A stretch of DNA of 5,292 nt from Candidatus Omnitrophota bacterium (GTDB lineage: Bacteria > Omnitrophota > Gorgyraeia > Gygaellales > Profunditerraquicolaceae), in assembly GCA_020063525.1 (NCBI GenBank), contig JAGUUJ010000081.1, positions 1-5,292 of the forward strand, read 5' to 3'. Every line of letters starts with the position of its first letter. Position 1 is the stretch's first letter. Positions 1 through 5,151 of the stretch are shown here, piece by piece. The translations under genes and the position numbers were made by a program. The notes under the pieces were generated by a model. It had not been told where the DNA came from, made no database searches, and saw nothing but the letters and a program-made list of their open reading frames with translations.

Positions 1-1
1 C

Positions 2-481
2 TTTGACTCAAAAAATCAAAAGGTTATATTTAGGGATAAAATAGAAAGTATGATTCAAGAATTCCTTACAAATGCACAAAAAACTCTTATAGAAAGGACG
101 ATAGAATTATTGCATCTTTTTGAAGACGACGTGATACGGATGGAAAGAAAACGCCTAAGACTTACTCATTTTAGGGAAATAAAGACCTTAGAGTTTAATA
201 ACCAGCGCTTAAGAGAAGGAGTAATCGGCCGTTCACACGATAATCTTTGGATAATAGCATTTAAACACGGGCTTTTAACCGAAGAGGACATTGCTGAGTT
301 TGCTAAAGAATGCAAGAAATACCGCCATAAATTACAGAGGAAAATTATTGTTGCGCTTCAAGATATAGATACAAATACTCGGCTCAGGGCCCTGGAAGAG
401 AAAGTCTGGACATGGGATTTAAATAATTTGAATCAGATATTAGACTTATTTTCTAAGCCCAGAATTATAGCAGGCAGGTAA
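2..481 (+). CDS. Hypothetical protein, left end open; possible degenerate restriction-endonuclease-like domain
   Basis: I do not recognise this family. The frame has no stop back to the window edge, so the gene probably begins upstream. The first ATG is at 50 (143 residues from there), but it has no well-placed ribosome-binding site: AGGG at 32-35 is 14 bases away. The residues before it (FDSKNQKVIFRDKIES) read as normal protein. Numbering from that ATG, the protein is charged and mainly helical. A tract at 61-90 contains D64, then LWIIAFK ending at K72, then a helix starting with LLTEEDI, followed by a strand KIIVAL at 98-103. This order resembles the core of PD-(D/E)XK nuclease folds (E25, D64, x-x-K72), but the usual acidic residue is alanine (A70), so it would be inactive or structural. 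That fold assignment is inference at low confidence. The TAA overlaps the next ATG by one base, indicating translational coupling with the phosphoesterase. Confidence 0.75.
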   Translation, partial: FDSKNQKVIFRDKIESMIQEFLTNAQKTLIERTIELLHLFEDDVIRMERKRLRLTHFREIKTLEFNNQRLREGVIGRSHDNLWIIAFKHGLLTEEDIAEFAKECKKYRHKLQRKIIVALQDIDTNTRLRALEEKVWTWDLNNLNQILDLFSKPRIIAGR

Positions 482-969
482 TGAAAATTGGCGTAATTGC
501 AGATACGCATATACCGGATCGGGCAAAAGTTATCCCGCAACAAATATTGGAAGCTTTCAAAAAAGTAGATATGGTCATACACGCGGGTGACTTTGTGGAT
601 TCCAGCGTTCTGGATAAATTAAAAGCTGTTTGCAAAAATGTAAGAGCTGTTTGGGGGAATATGGACCCTTATGAAATAAGGAAAGAATTACCGGAAAAAG
701 AAATCATCGAGATAGGAAATTATAAGATAGGAATCATACACGGATACGGCCATCCCAATAAATTAATAGACCTTGTAACAGAGATATTTAAGAATGATTT
801 TGTTAACTTAATTATCTTTGGGCACTCGCATTCTGCCTTAAACGAGAAAAGAGGCAATATTATATATTTTAACCCCGGCAGCCCTACGGATAAAACATTT
901 GCTCTTCATAATTCATACGGAATTATAGAAATCAATGATAAAATAGAAGCAAAAATTGTCAGAATATAA
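481..969 (+). CDS. YfcE/MJ0936-family metallophosphoesterase
   Basis: This is a cytosolic two-metal phosphodiesterase of the calcineurin-like superfamily. All family motifs are visible in order: D8-x-H10 (IADTH), G36-D37 (HAGD), G59-N60 (WGNMD), H87 (IIHGYGH), G114-H115-S116-H117 (FGHSH), and the NPGS turn at 131-134 that marks the YfcE-like branch. At 162 residues it has the usual compact length, with no signal peptide or extra domain. Family members hydrolyse phosphodiester model substrates with manganese or similar metals; the physiological substrate is often unknown and cannot be read from sequence. Its ATG overlaps the TAA of the preceding frame by one base (TAATG). A weak AGG at 472-474 lies six bases before the start. 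The next gene follows after a 65-base palindromic gap. Family assignment is secure; the natural substrate is not. Confidence 0.93.
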   Translation: MKIGVIADTHIPDRAKVIPQQILEAFKKVDMVIHAGDFVDSSVLDKLKAVCKNVRAVWGNMDPYEIRKELPEKEIIEIGNYKIGIIHGYGHPNKLIDLVTEIFKNDFVNLIIFGHSHSALNEKRGNIIYFNPGSPTDKTFALHNSYGIIEINDKIEAKIVRI

Positions 970-973
970 ATTC

Positions 974-1025
974 GCCCCGCCAATCACGCCTACGGCGGAT
1001 TCCGCCAGAGGCGGAAAGACGGGGC
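974..1025. repeat. GC-rich nested intergenic palindrome
   Basis: The 65-base gap between two genes is mostly one GC-rich structure, in strong contrast to the AT-rich surroundings. An outer stem pairs GCCCCG (974-979) with CGGGGC (1020-1025). Inside are two small hairpins: CGCC-TAC-GGCG at 987-997 and TCCGCC-AGA-GGCGGA at 1001-1015. GGCGGA also occurs at 994-999, giving alternative pairings. No T-run follows the outer stem, so it does not look like a classical intrinsic terminator. The GGCGGA/TCCGCC modular make-up resembles dispersed palindromic repeats of REP/MITE type; that it is dispersed in this genome is inference. The sequence after it runs directly into the dGTPase start. Confidence 0.6.
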
Positions 1026-1034
1026 TCATTAAAT

Positions 1035-2189
1035 ATGCTAAATCAAGAACAGATTAAAGCATTTGAAGATAATTTTTTGGCTGCCTATGCTATGAAAAGT
1101 TATAATACGCGGGGCAGAGTCCATAAAGAAAAGGAGCATCCATATAGGTCAGTATACCAAAGAGACCGTGACAGGATTATACATTCTGCTGCTTTTAGAA
1201 GATTAGAATATAAGACTCAAGTATTCGTAAATCATGAGGGGGATTATTACCGTACAAGGCTAACTCATACCATAGAAGTCGCTCAGATCGCCAGAACCAT
1301 AGCCGCTGCTTTAAGATTAAACGTTGATTTAACTGAAGCGATAGCTCTCGCTCATGATTTAGGCCATACCCCTTTCGGCCATTCAGGAGAAGATGCGCTT
1401 GATGAGCTAATGAAAAAATTCGGAGGTTTTAACCATAATTTACATGGCTTAAGAGTGGTTGACTTATTAGAGGAGCGATATCCTGATTTTCCGGGCCTTA
1501 ATTTAAGCTGGGAGGTGAGAGAAGGCATTATAAAACATTCTTCAGCGTTTGATAGATCAGTCAAAATAAAAAACCTTGCACCGCAAGAATTGCCGACTCT
1601 GGAGACGCAGGTAGTAGATATAGCTGATGAGATAGCTTATGATAATCATGATCTCGACGATGGAATTACATCGGGCCTGCTCAAAGAAGCGAATCTAGAA
1701 AAATTGCCTATCTGGAATAATATAAGTAAGGAAACTGATAGAAAATATGCTAAAATATTACCTGAGAGAAGAAAATATTTGATTATAAGATCCTTGATTG
1801 ATATGCAGGTTACGGATTTGATCCATGAAACAGAAAAAAGAATAAATAAGCTAAAACTTAAATCCTGCACCCAGGCAAAAAGATTGGATAGCAAGCTCGT
1901 ATCATTTAGTAAATCAATGCAAGATTCAAGAAAACCTCTACGCACATTTCTAATGGAAAACCTATACCATCATTACCGCGTAATAAGAATGAGCAATAAA
2001 GCTAAGCGATTTATTCAGGAATTATTTAAAATTTATATAAATAACCCCAAGCAATTGCCTCCTCATATACAAAAGAACATACCGGCGGATGGTACAAGGC
2101 GCGTAATTTGTGATTACATTGCCGGGATGACAGACAGGTATGCACTAGATGAATACAAAAAGCTATTTGACCCCTACGAAAAAGTATAA
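1035..2189 (+). CDS. dgt: dGTPase-type deoxynucleoside triphosphate triphosphohydrolase (HD superfamily)
   Basis: This enzyme hydrolyses dNTPs, classically dGTP, to the deoxynucleoside plus tripolyphosphate, and so tunes dNTP pools in the cytosol. The N-terminal block has the family pattern RDRDRIIHSAAFRRLEYKTQVF (residues 43-64) and NHEGDYYRTRLTHT, giving metal ligand H78. The HD motif is at H107-D108, within HDLGHTPFGHSGE. The later aspartate of ADEIAYDNHDLDDG (D198) completes the site. A C-terminal tract with YHHYRVIRMSNKA is also typical. At 384 residues it fits the shorter bacterial 'dGTPase-like' subgroup rather than the ~500-residue E. coli Dgt, so dNTP specificity may be broader. The ATG has no clear Shine-Dalgarno; a GGGG at 1021-1024 belongs to the palindrome stem. 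The last 41 bases overlap the start of the GAF/HD-GYP gene, which indicates co-transcription. The gene symbol follows the family; the exact substrate is uncertain. Confidence 0.93.
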   Translation: MLNQEQIKAFEDNFLAAYAMKSYNTRGRVHKEKEHPYRSVYQRDRDRIIHSAAFRRLEYKTQVFVNHEGDYYRTRLTHTIEVAQIARTIAAALRLNVDLTEAIALAHDLGHTPFGHSGEDALDELMKKFGGFNHNLHGLRVVDLLEERYPDFPGLNLSWEVREGIIKHSSAFDRSVKIKNLAPQELPTLETQVVDIADEIAYDNHDLDDGITSGLLKEANLEKLPIWNNISKETDRKYAKILPERRKYLIIRSLIDMQVTDLIHETEKRINKLKLKSCTQAKRLDSKLVSFSKSMQDSRKPLRTFLMENLYHHYRVIRMSNKAKRFIQELFKIYINNPKQLPPHIQKNIPADGTRRVICDYIAGMTDRYALDEYKKLFDPYEKV

Positions 2190-3222
2190 AACATTAATCT
2201 CTGCCATTCATGCTATCTATCGTTTGGTCAATTCTACTTTTGAATTAAGGGATTTGGTGATTCGTCTCTCAAGGCTCATCTACCAGCTCTTTAATTCTCA
2301 ATATTGCCTTATCACGCTATTGAACACAACAAAGGAACATTCTTTATTAAGGTGTCTGGTGATCGGTAAGAAAAAATATATTATTGATAAAAAAACCAGG
2401 GTATCGAATAGGATAGAAAAAAGAATCATAAAAAAACTTTCAGCAATAAGACAGGATAACCTCTTAGGTATACCGCTGGTTTGTGAGGATATAACGGGGA
2501 TTATTATAATAAAACGAGATAAAAGAGGGGTGCCTTTCGATAGATTTGACCAAGAAATGTTAATGACTCTGGGAGAACAGGCAATAATTGGAATAAAAAC
2601 TTTACAACTCTATGAAGAGCAGCAAAAAATAGTTTTAGGAAGCATAAAATCATTAGTAACGTTATTGGATACGAGAGTTCCTCAAGAATATACCCATTCA
2701 CCGTATTTTAGCCACCTGGTAATAATGGTAGCGCACCAGATGCATCTTGATGAAAAACAAATTGAGAGTTTAAAATATGCCAGCATGCTACATGATGCAG
2801 GCAAGGCTGATATCCCATTAGAAATACTTACAAAAACATCAAAATTAACTCCGCAGGAATACAAGATTATTAAAAGGCACCCCGTTACAGGCGCCCAAAT
2901 CTTAAGGCATTTGCAAATTTTAAGGCCGGTTATACCGATAATAATGCATCACCATGAAAAATATAATGGCACAGGATATCCATCGAGGCTAAAAAAAGGA
3001 CAGATACCTCAAGGGGCGCGTATTATGGCAGTCGCAGATGCATTTGAAGCTATGGTGTACGGCAGACCCTACCGCGAAAGGATGGATATACCCTCTGCAA
3101 TAAAAGAGATAAAGAAGAAAAGCGGGACTCAATTTGACCCCAGGGTTGTGGAGGCTTTCTTGAAGGTAGCAAAAAAAATAAAAACAAAAAAATATTTGCA
3201 AGTAAGCGATAAAAAGTTATAA
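2149..3222 (+). CDS. GAF domain plus HD-GYP protein, predicted cyclic-di-GMP phosphodiesterase
   Basis: Residues ~14-158 form a divergent GAF sensor domain, ending in the typical FDRFDQEMLMTLGEQAIIGIKTLQLYEEQQK pattern (residues 130-160). A helical linker leads to an HD-GYP domain at ~163-345. The metal-site residues are all present: H183, H215-D216 with K219 (MLHDAGK), H244 (KRHP), H268-H269-E270 and D297 (AVADAFEAM). The GYP signature is GTGYP at 274-278, preceded by N273 where D is common. HD-GYP enzymes cleave cyclic-di-GMP to pGpG or GMP, so this is probably a cytosolic signal-controlled phosphodiesterase. The GAF ligand cannot be read. No membrane segment is evident. The ATG at 2149 lies 41 bases inside the dGTPase gene with AGG at 2136-2138, ten bases upstream; a TTG at 2167 is the alternative start. 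The overlap implies coupling to dGTPase translation. Confidence 0.9.
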   Translation: MNTKSYLTPTKKYKTLISAIHAIYRLVNSTFELRDLVIRLSRLIYQLFNSQYCLITLLNTTKEHSLLRCLVIGKKKYIIDKKTRVSNRIEKRIIKKLSAIRQDNLLGIPLVCEDITGIIIIKRDKRGVPFDRFDQEMLMTLGEQAIIGIKTLQLYEEQQKIVLGSIKSLVTLLDTRVPQEYTHSPYFSHLVIMVAHQMHLDEKQIESLKYASMLHDAGKADIPLEILTKTSKLTPQEYKIIKRHPVTGAQILRHLQILRPVIPIIMHHHEKYNGTGYPSRLKKGQIPQGARIMAVADAFEAMVYGRPYRERMDIPSAIKEIKKKSGTQFDPRVVEAFLKVAKKIKTKKYLQVSDKKL

Positions 3223-3225
3223 TAA

Positions 3226-3292
3226 GTAAGTGAGCACATAAGTTATGGATATAGTTATTGATAAGCTAATCGACATAACTTATATGTGCGAA
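3226..3292 (+). repeat. Structured intergenic repeat, copy A
   Basis: This stretch lies between the HD-GYP stop and the SPOR gene start. The core 3237-3277 matches 4195-4235 at 35 of 41 positions without gaps, so the two gaps share an element. A stem pairs 3234-3247 with 3274-3289 (14 base pairs, with a two-base bulge at 3282-3283). The apex holds a smaller stem, 3252-3256 with 3264-3268. The palindromic word CATAA-G/C-TTATG recurs at both arms, and ATAACTTATG appears again at 3336-3345 over the SPOR start codon. It may be a mobile palindromic repeat or a conserved RNA leader. I could not identify a known family. The strand follows the genes and is not proven. Confidence 0.7.
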
Positions 3293-3295
3293 CTT

Positions 3296-3322
3296 ATCCT
3301 TGACATCTTCGATGTCAAGGAT
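3296..3322. promoter_or_regulatory. Perfect 12-bp inverted repeat upstream of the SPOR gene
   Basis: ATCCTTGACATC (3296-3307) and GATGTCAAGGAT (3311-3322) are perfect reverse complements around a TTC loop. It could act as an RNA hairpin or as a dyad operator for a dimeric DNA-binding protein. The sequence after it (CTAACTCTCACAAATAAC) has no T-run, so it is a poor intrinsic terminator. The left arm contains TTGACA, listed separately as a possible -35 box. Copy B of the repeat has a different second hairpin in the same relative place. Confidence 0.55.
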
Positions 3323-3327
3323 CTAAC
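3300..3327 (+). promoter_or_regulatory. Possible sigma70-type promoter for the SPOR gene
   Basis: TTGACA at 3300-3305 matches the consensus -35 box exactly. TCTAAC at 3322-3327 matches four of six positions of TATAAT, with 16 bases between them. Transcription would begin near 3334, roughly nine bases before the ATG at 3343. That would give an almost leaderless message, consistent with the lack of a ribosome-binding site. The -35 box lies inside a perfect palindrome, so its consensus match could be coincidental. Confidence 0.25.
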
Positions 3328-3342
3328 TCTCACAAATAACTT

Positions 3343-3894
3343 ATGCTGGATAAAGAATACAACCAATTAGAACTATTCTCACAGACAAGGGGCCATAATC
3401 AGACAAAGGCAGGCGTATCCAAAGCATTTATAAGTTATATATCAAAATACGAAAAGACGATACTTATAATCATTGGCTTTGTAATTACTGGTATTGCTTC
3501 ATTTTCTTTAGGCGTAGAAAAAGGGAAGAGTTTTATACTGCTAAAAACTGATTCTCATCTTGATATCGGAGTTTTGCCCAAGTCTTCATCATCTGCATCA
3601 TCTGTATCGACCCCTAAGCAGATGACCAAAGATCAACAATACCAATCTAAAGAAAAAGATGGAGTTAAAGAATATATCCAAAATTATACTATCCAGGTAG
3701 CTTCTTTTTTAAATAGGATAAATGCGCGAAAAGAAGCGGATATTTTAAAAAGAAAAGGACTATCACCGTTGGTATTATCTAAAGGTAAATTCAGTATTGT
3801 ATGTGTGGGGAATTTCGCAAAACGCAAAGAAGCAGAATCTTTATTATCAAAACTAAAAAAGCAATACCAAGATTGTCTCATAAGGAGGTTATGA
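3343..3894 (+). CDS. Single-pass membrane protein with C-terminal SPOR domain
   Basis: A charged cytoplasmic N-terminus (1-38) precedes one hydrophobic segment at ~39-57 (TILIIIGFVITGIASFSLGV) with no cleavage site. A serine-rich low-complexity linker covers ~80-105. The SPOR domain at ~114-183 shows YTIQVASF, a helix with ARKEADILKRKGL, the VCVGNF strand and a second helix AESLLSKLKK. SPOR domains bind denuded septal glycan strands, so the predicted topology is N-in with the domain in the periplasm, associated with division or wall remodelling as in FtsN-like or DedD-like proteins. No FtsN-specific region is recognisable. At 183 residues it is a typical small SPOR protein. TAA at 3337-3339 blocks upstream extension, so the start is the ATG at 3343, which has no Shine-Dalgarno. 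Its 3' end carries the ribosome-binding site of the next gene. Confidence 0.88.
   Translation: MLDKEYNQLELFSQTRGHNQTKAGVSKAFISYISKYEKTILIIIGFVITGIASFSLGVEKGKSFILLKTDSHLDIGVLPKSSSSASSVSTPKQMTKDQQYQSKEKDGVKEYIQNYTIQVASFLNRINARKEADILKRKGLSPLVLSKGKFSIVCVGNFAKRKEAESLLSKLKKQYQDCLIRRL
3587..3604 (+). repeat. Tandem 9-bp duplication in the SPOR linker
   Basis: CATCATCTG occurs twice back to back at 3587-3595 and 3596-3604. It encodes part of the SSSSASSVS linker between the membrane segment and the SPOR domain. The unit is a multiple of three, so gain or loss of a copy would only lengthen or shorten the linker. Confidence 0.7.
3883..3888 (+). promoter_or_regulatory. Consensus Shine-Dalgarno for the small basic protein
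   Basis: AGGAGG lies ten bases before the ATG at 3899 and is the only full consensus site in the window. It sits inside the last codons of the SPOR gene (encoding the terminal Arg-Arg) and just before its TGA stop. This fixes the next start and suggests strong translation of the small basic protein relative to its neighbours. Confidence 0.88.
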
Positions 3895-3898
3895 GTTC

Positions 3899-4180
3899 AT
3901 GTCTATACACCCTTCATTAAAATTATCACACAAAGATAAAAAACGAAGGTCAGTATTGAAACGTACAGAGCGTTTAAGAATGATGATGGAAAGAGAAGAA
4001 TGGAAACCCGGAGATAAAGTCTGCGGTTTGCCAAAAATCAAGACTCTAAGAATTAAAATCAAGAAGGAAAAGGCGAAAGAATTGGTAGAGGCTGCCGTTA
4101 CCGAAGGCGCTGTGCCTTCGCCCCTTGAGACTAAAGAGCAGGCTCCTGCCAAAGGACCTGCTCCGCGAAAGCCAGGATAA
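3899..4180 (+). CDS. PVC-type small basic protein with C-terminal extension
   Basis: Residues 1 to ~60 match the family known as 'small basic protein' (I recall it as TIGR04137) of Chlamydiae, Verrucomicrobia and relatives. The visible signature is MSIHPSLKLS, a KKRRSVLKRTERL basic helix, then EEWKPGDKVCGLPKIKTLRIK. The function is not established. The strongly basic composition and consensus ribosome-binding site suggest an abundant nucleic-acid- or ribosome-associated protein, which is inference. Family members as I know them are about 50-70 residues; this one continues with a helix KKEKAKELVEAA and a Pro/Ala/Gly/Lys-rich tail (TEGAVPSPLE onward) to 93 residues. The DNA encoding the tail is more GC-rich than the core and contains two hairpins at 4102-4163, which suggests sequence acquired from a palindromic element. 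The start overlaps nothing but lies four bases after the SPOR stop. Confidence 0.88.
   Translation: MSIHPSLKLSHKDKKRRSVLKRTERLRMMMEREEWKPGDKVCGLPKIKTLRIKIKKEKAKELVEAAVTEGAVPSPLETKEQAPAKGPAPRKPG
4102..4163. repeat. Two inverted repeats inside the small basic protein's 3' end
   Basis: CGAAGGC (4102-4108) and GCCTTCG (4114-4120) form a perfect 7-bp stem with a five-base loop. GAGCAGG (4136-4142) pairs with CCTGCTC (4157-4163), and after one bulged base TCC (4144-4146) continues the stem with GGA (4154-4156), leaving a seven-base loop. Both stems lie in the coding frame of the Pro/Ala/Lys-rich tail. No T-run follows either stem. They may be an in-frame insertion of a palindromic repeat or an mRNA 3' stability structure. 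Confidence 0.6.
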
Positions 4181-4183
4181 GAA

Positions 4184-4272
4184 ATAAGTGAAGCCATAAG
4201 TTATGGAGCTAGCTATTAATATGCTAAGCGACATACAACTTATGTTCGCTTCGCTCCATAAGTTGTATCGTC
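4184..4272 (+). repeat. Structured intergenic repeat, copy B
   Basis: The core at 4195-4235 matches 3237-3277 at 35 of 41 positions. Between the copies, the apical pair 4213-4223 is C-G where copy A has U-G, consistent with a kept pair, while 4214-4222 is U-U where copy A has U-A. The right part carries a strong hairpin: ATACAACTTATG (4233-4244) with CATAAGTTGTAT (4257-4268), twelve perfect pairs, extended past a bulged C by GAC (4230-4232) with GTC (4270-4272). The arm 4237-4244 can instead pair with 4195-4202, so two folds exclude each other. The element nearly fills the 98-base gap and ends six bases before the SH3b gene's ATG. Confidence 0.7.
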
Positions 4273-4278
4273 ATTAAA

Positions 4279-5151
4279 ATGCGTTCAATAACCAAGGTAT
4301 TTATATGCACTGGATTATTATTTATGCTTATCCCTTTTATCTGTTTTGCGCAAAATCAGGATCCCCTGGCGCAAGAATCAACAGCCACCCCTAAACATAA
4401 ATCAGTCTTTTTTCAAGGTGAAATTAATGCTAATAATATCAATATACGTTCTGACTCGACAATCAATGCGAAAATAATCTGTATTGCGAACAAGGGTGAA
4501 CCTGTGAAGGTAATTAGAGAATCTTATGAATGGTATAAAATAAGACTGCCTAAAACAGCACCGTCATTTATCAAGAAAAGTTTAGTTGGCCTTATTGATG
4601 AGAAAACCGCCAAAGTAATAAAAGATAATGTAAATATCCGACTTAAGGCCAATGAGTCATCTCCCATATTGGGTAAGGCTGATAAAAATGAGGTTATAAA
4701 TATCATAGAGGAGAGGGGAGAATGGTATAAAATAGAGCCGCTGGCCAATAGTTTTGGTTGGGTACATAAGAAATTTGTGAACCTCGCTCCACAGGAAGCT
4801 AGGGTTATAAAGCCGTGGGGCGGGGTGGATAAGGCCGATATCATAAATAAAAGGGAAGAGGTTAAATTAGCCCAAGAAATTAAAAAAGAAAACAAAATAA
4901 TGGATGAAAAAGTATCTCAAGATGAAAGCGTAACTATTGAGGGCACAATAAAGCCTTATGGAAAGGTCATAAAACGAATAGCAACCCATAAACTTATCAC
5001 TGCAGATAATAATGTATTTTTGTTAAAAGGGAATAAGGGAAGCCTCGATAGTCTTAATTATCACAGGGTAAAAGTAACGGGCAAATTGATTCATCCTAAA
5101 CACCCAAAACATGCCATTATTGAAATACAAAAAATCGAGGCCCTAGATTGA
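4279..5151 (+). CDS. Secreted protein with two bacterial SH3 domains and an OB-like C-terminal domain
   Basis: A Sec signal peptide is clear: short basic start (MRSITK), hydrophobic core to residue ~22 and a probable cut after A24 (CFA-Q). Two SH3b domains follow at ~46-106 and ~111-170. Both show the family pattern: N-x-N-I-R at 52-57 and 118-121, then a G/N-E-x-V-x-V/I-I strand, then E-W-Y-K-I at 84-88 and 148-152; the second ends with F-G-W-V-H-K. SH3b domains usually bind cell-wall peptides or glycan and act as targeting modules. A charged, Lys/Glu-rich linker at ~185-215 leads to a beta-rich region (217-288: SVTIEGTIKPYGK ... RVKVTGKLIHPKHPK) that resembles small OB-fold domains. No catalytic domain is visible, so it may be an adaptor or wall-binding protein. 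The ATG has no Shine-Dalgarno. The TGA overlaps the TTG start of the next gene. Confidence 0.85.
   Translation: MRSITKVFICTGLLFMLIPFICFAQNQDPLAQESTATPKHKSVFFQGEINANNINIRSDSTINAKIICIANKGEPVKVIRESYEWYKIRLPKTAPSFIKKSLVGLIDEKTAKVIKDNVNIRLKANESSPILGKADKNEVINIIEERGEWYKIEPLANSFGWVHKKFVNLAPQEARVIKPWGGVDKADIINKREEVKLAQEIKKENKIMDEKVSQDESVTIEGTIKPYGKVIKRIATHKLITADNNVFLLKGNKGSLDSLNYHRVKVTGKLIHPKHPKHAIIEIQKIEALD
5137..5150 (+). promoter_or_regulatory. Shine-Dalgarno and TTG start of the M50 protease
   Basis: GAGG at 5137-5140 lies seven bases before TTG at 5148-5150. The TTG overlaps the preceding TGA (TTGA, 5148-5151). The only in-frame ATG nearby, at 5208, falls three codons before the catalytic HEFSH and would remove the first membrane helix, so TTG is the better start. 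Confidence 0.65.

Noticed and set aside
1352..1564. Reverse-strand ORF of 70 residues inside the dGTPase gene
   Set aside because: It lies wholly opposite conserved HD-motif codons, has no recognisable domain, and is explained as a shadow of the dGTPase frame.
3296..3322. Rho-independent terminator after the HD-GYP gene
   Set aside because: The stem is perfect, but the bases after it are CTAACTCTCACAA with no T-run, so the defining tail is missing.
3430..3440. Another copy of the ATAAGTTAT arm inside the SPOR gene
   Set aside because: The match is a short AT-rich word in ordinary codons (Ile-Ser-Tyr) without the rest of the repeat, so chance is enough.
3889..4197. Reverse-strand ORF of 102 residues over the small basic protein
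   Set aside because: The forward frame has a perfect ribosome-binding site and a recognised family match; the reverse frame shows neither.
3226..4278. CRISPR array
   Set aside because: Only two diverged repeat copies exist, about 960 bases apart with two whole genes between them, which is not the spacing of an array.
4524..4895. Reverse-strand ORF of 123 residues within the SH3b gene
   Set aside because: It is antisense to two clear SH3b domains and has no family resemblance of its own.
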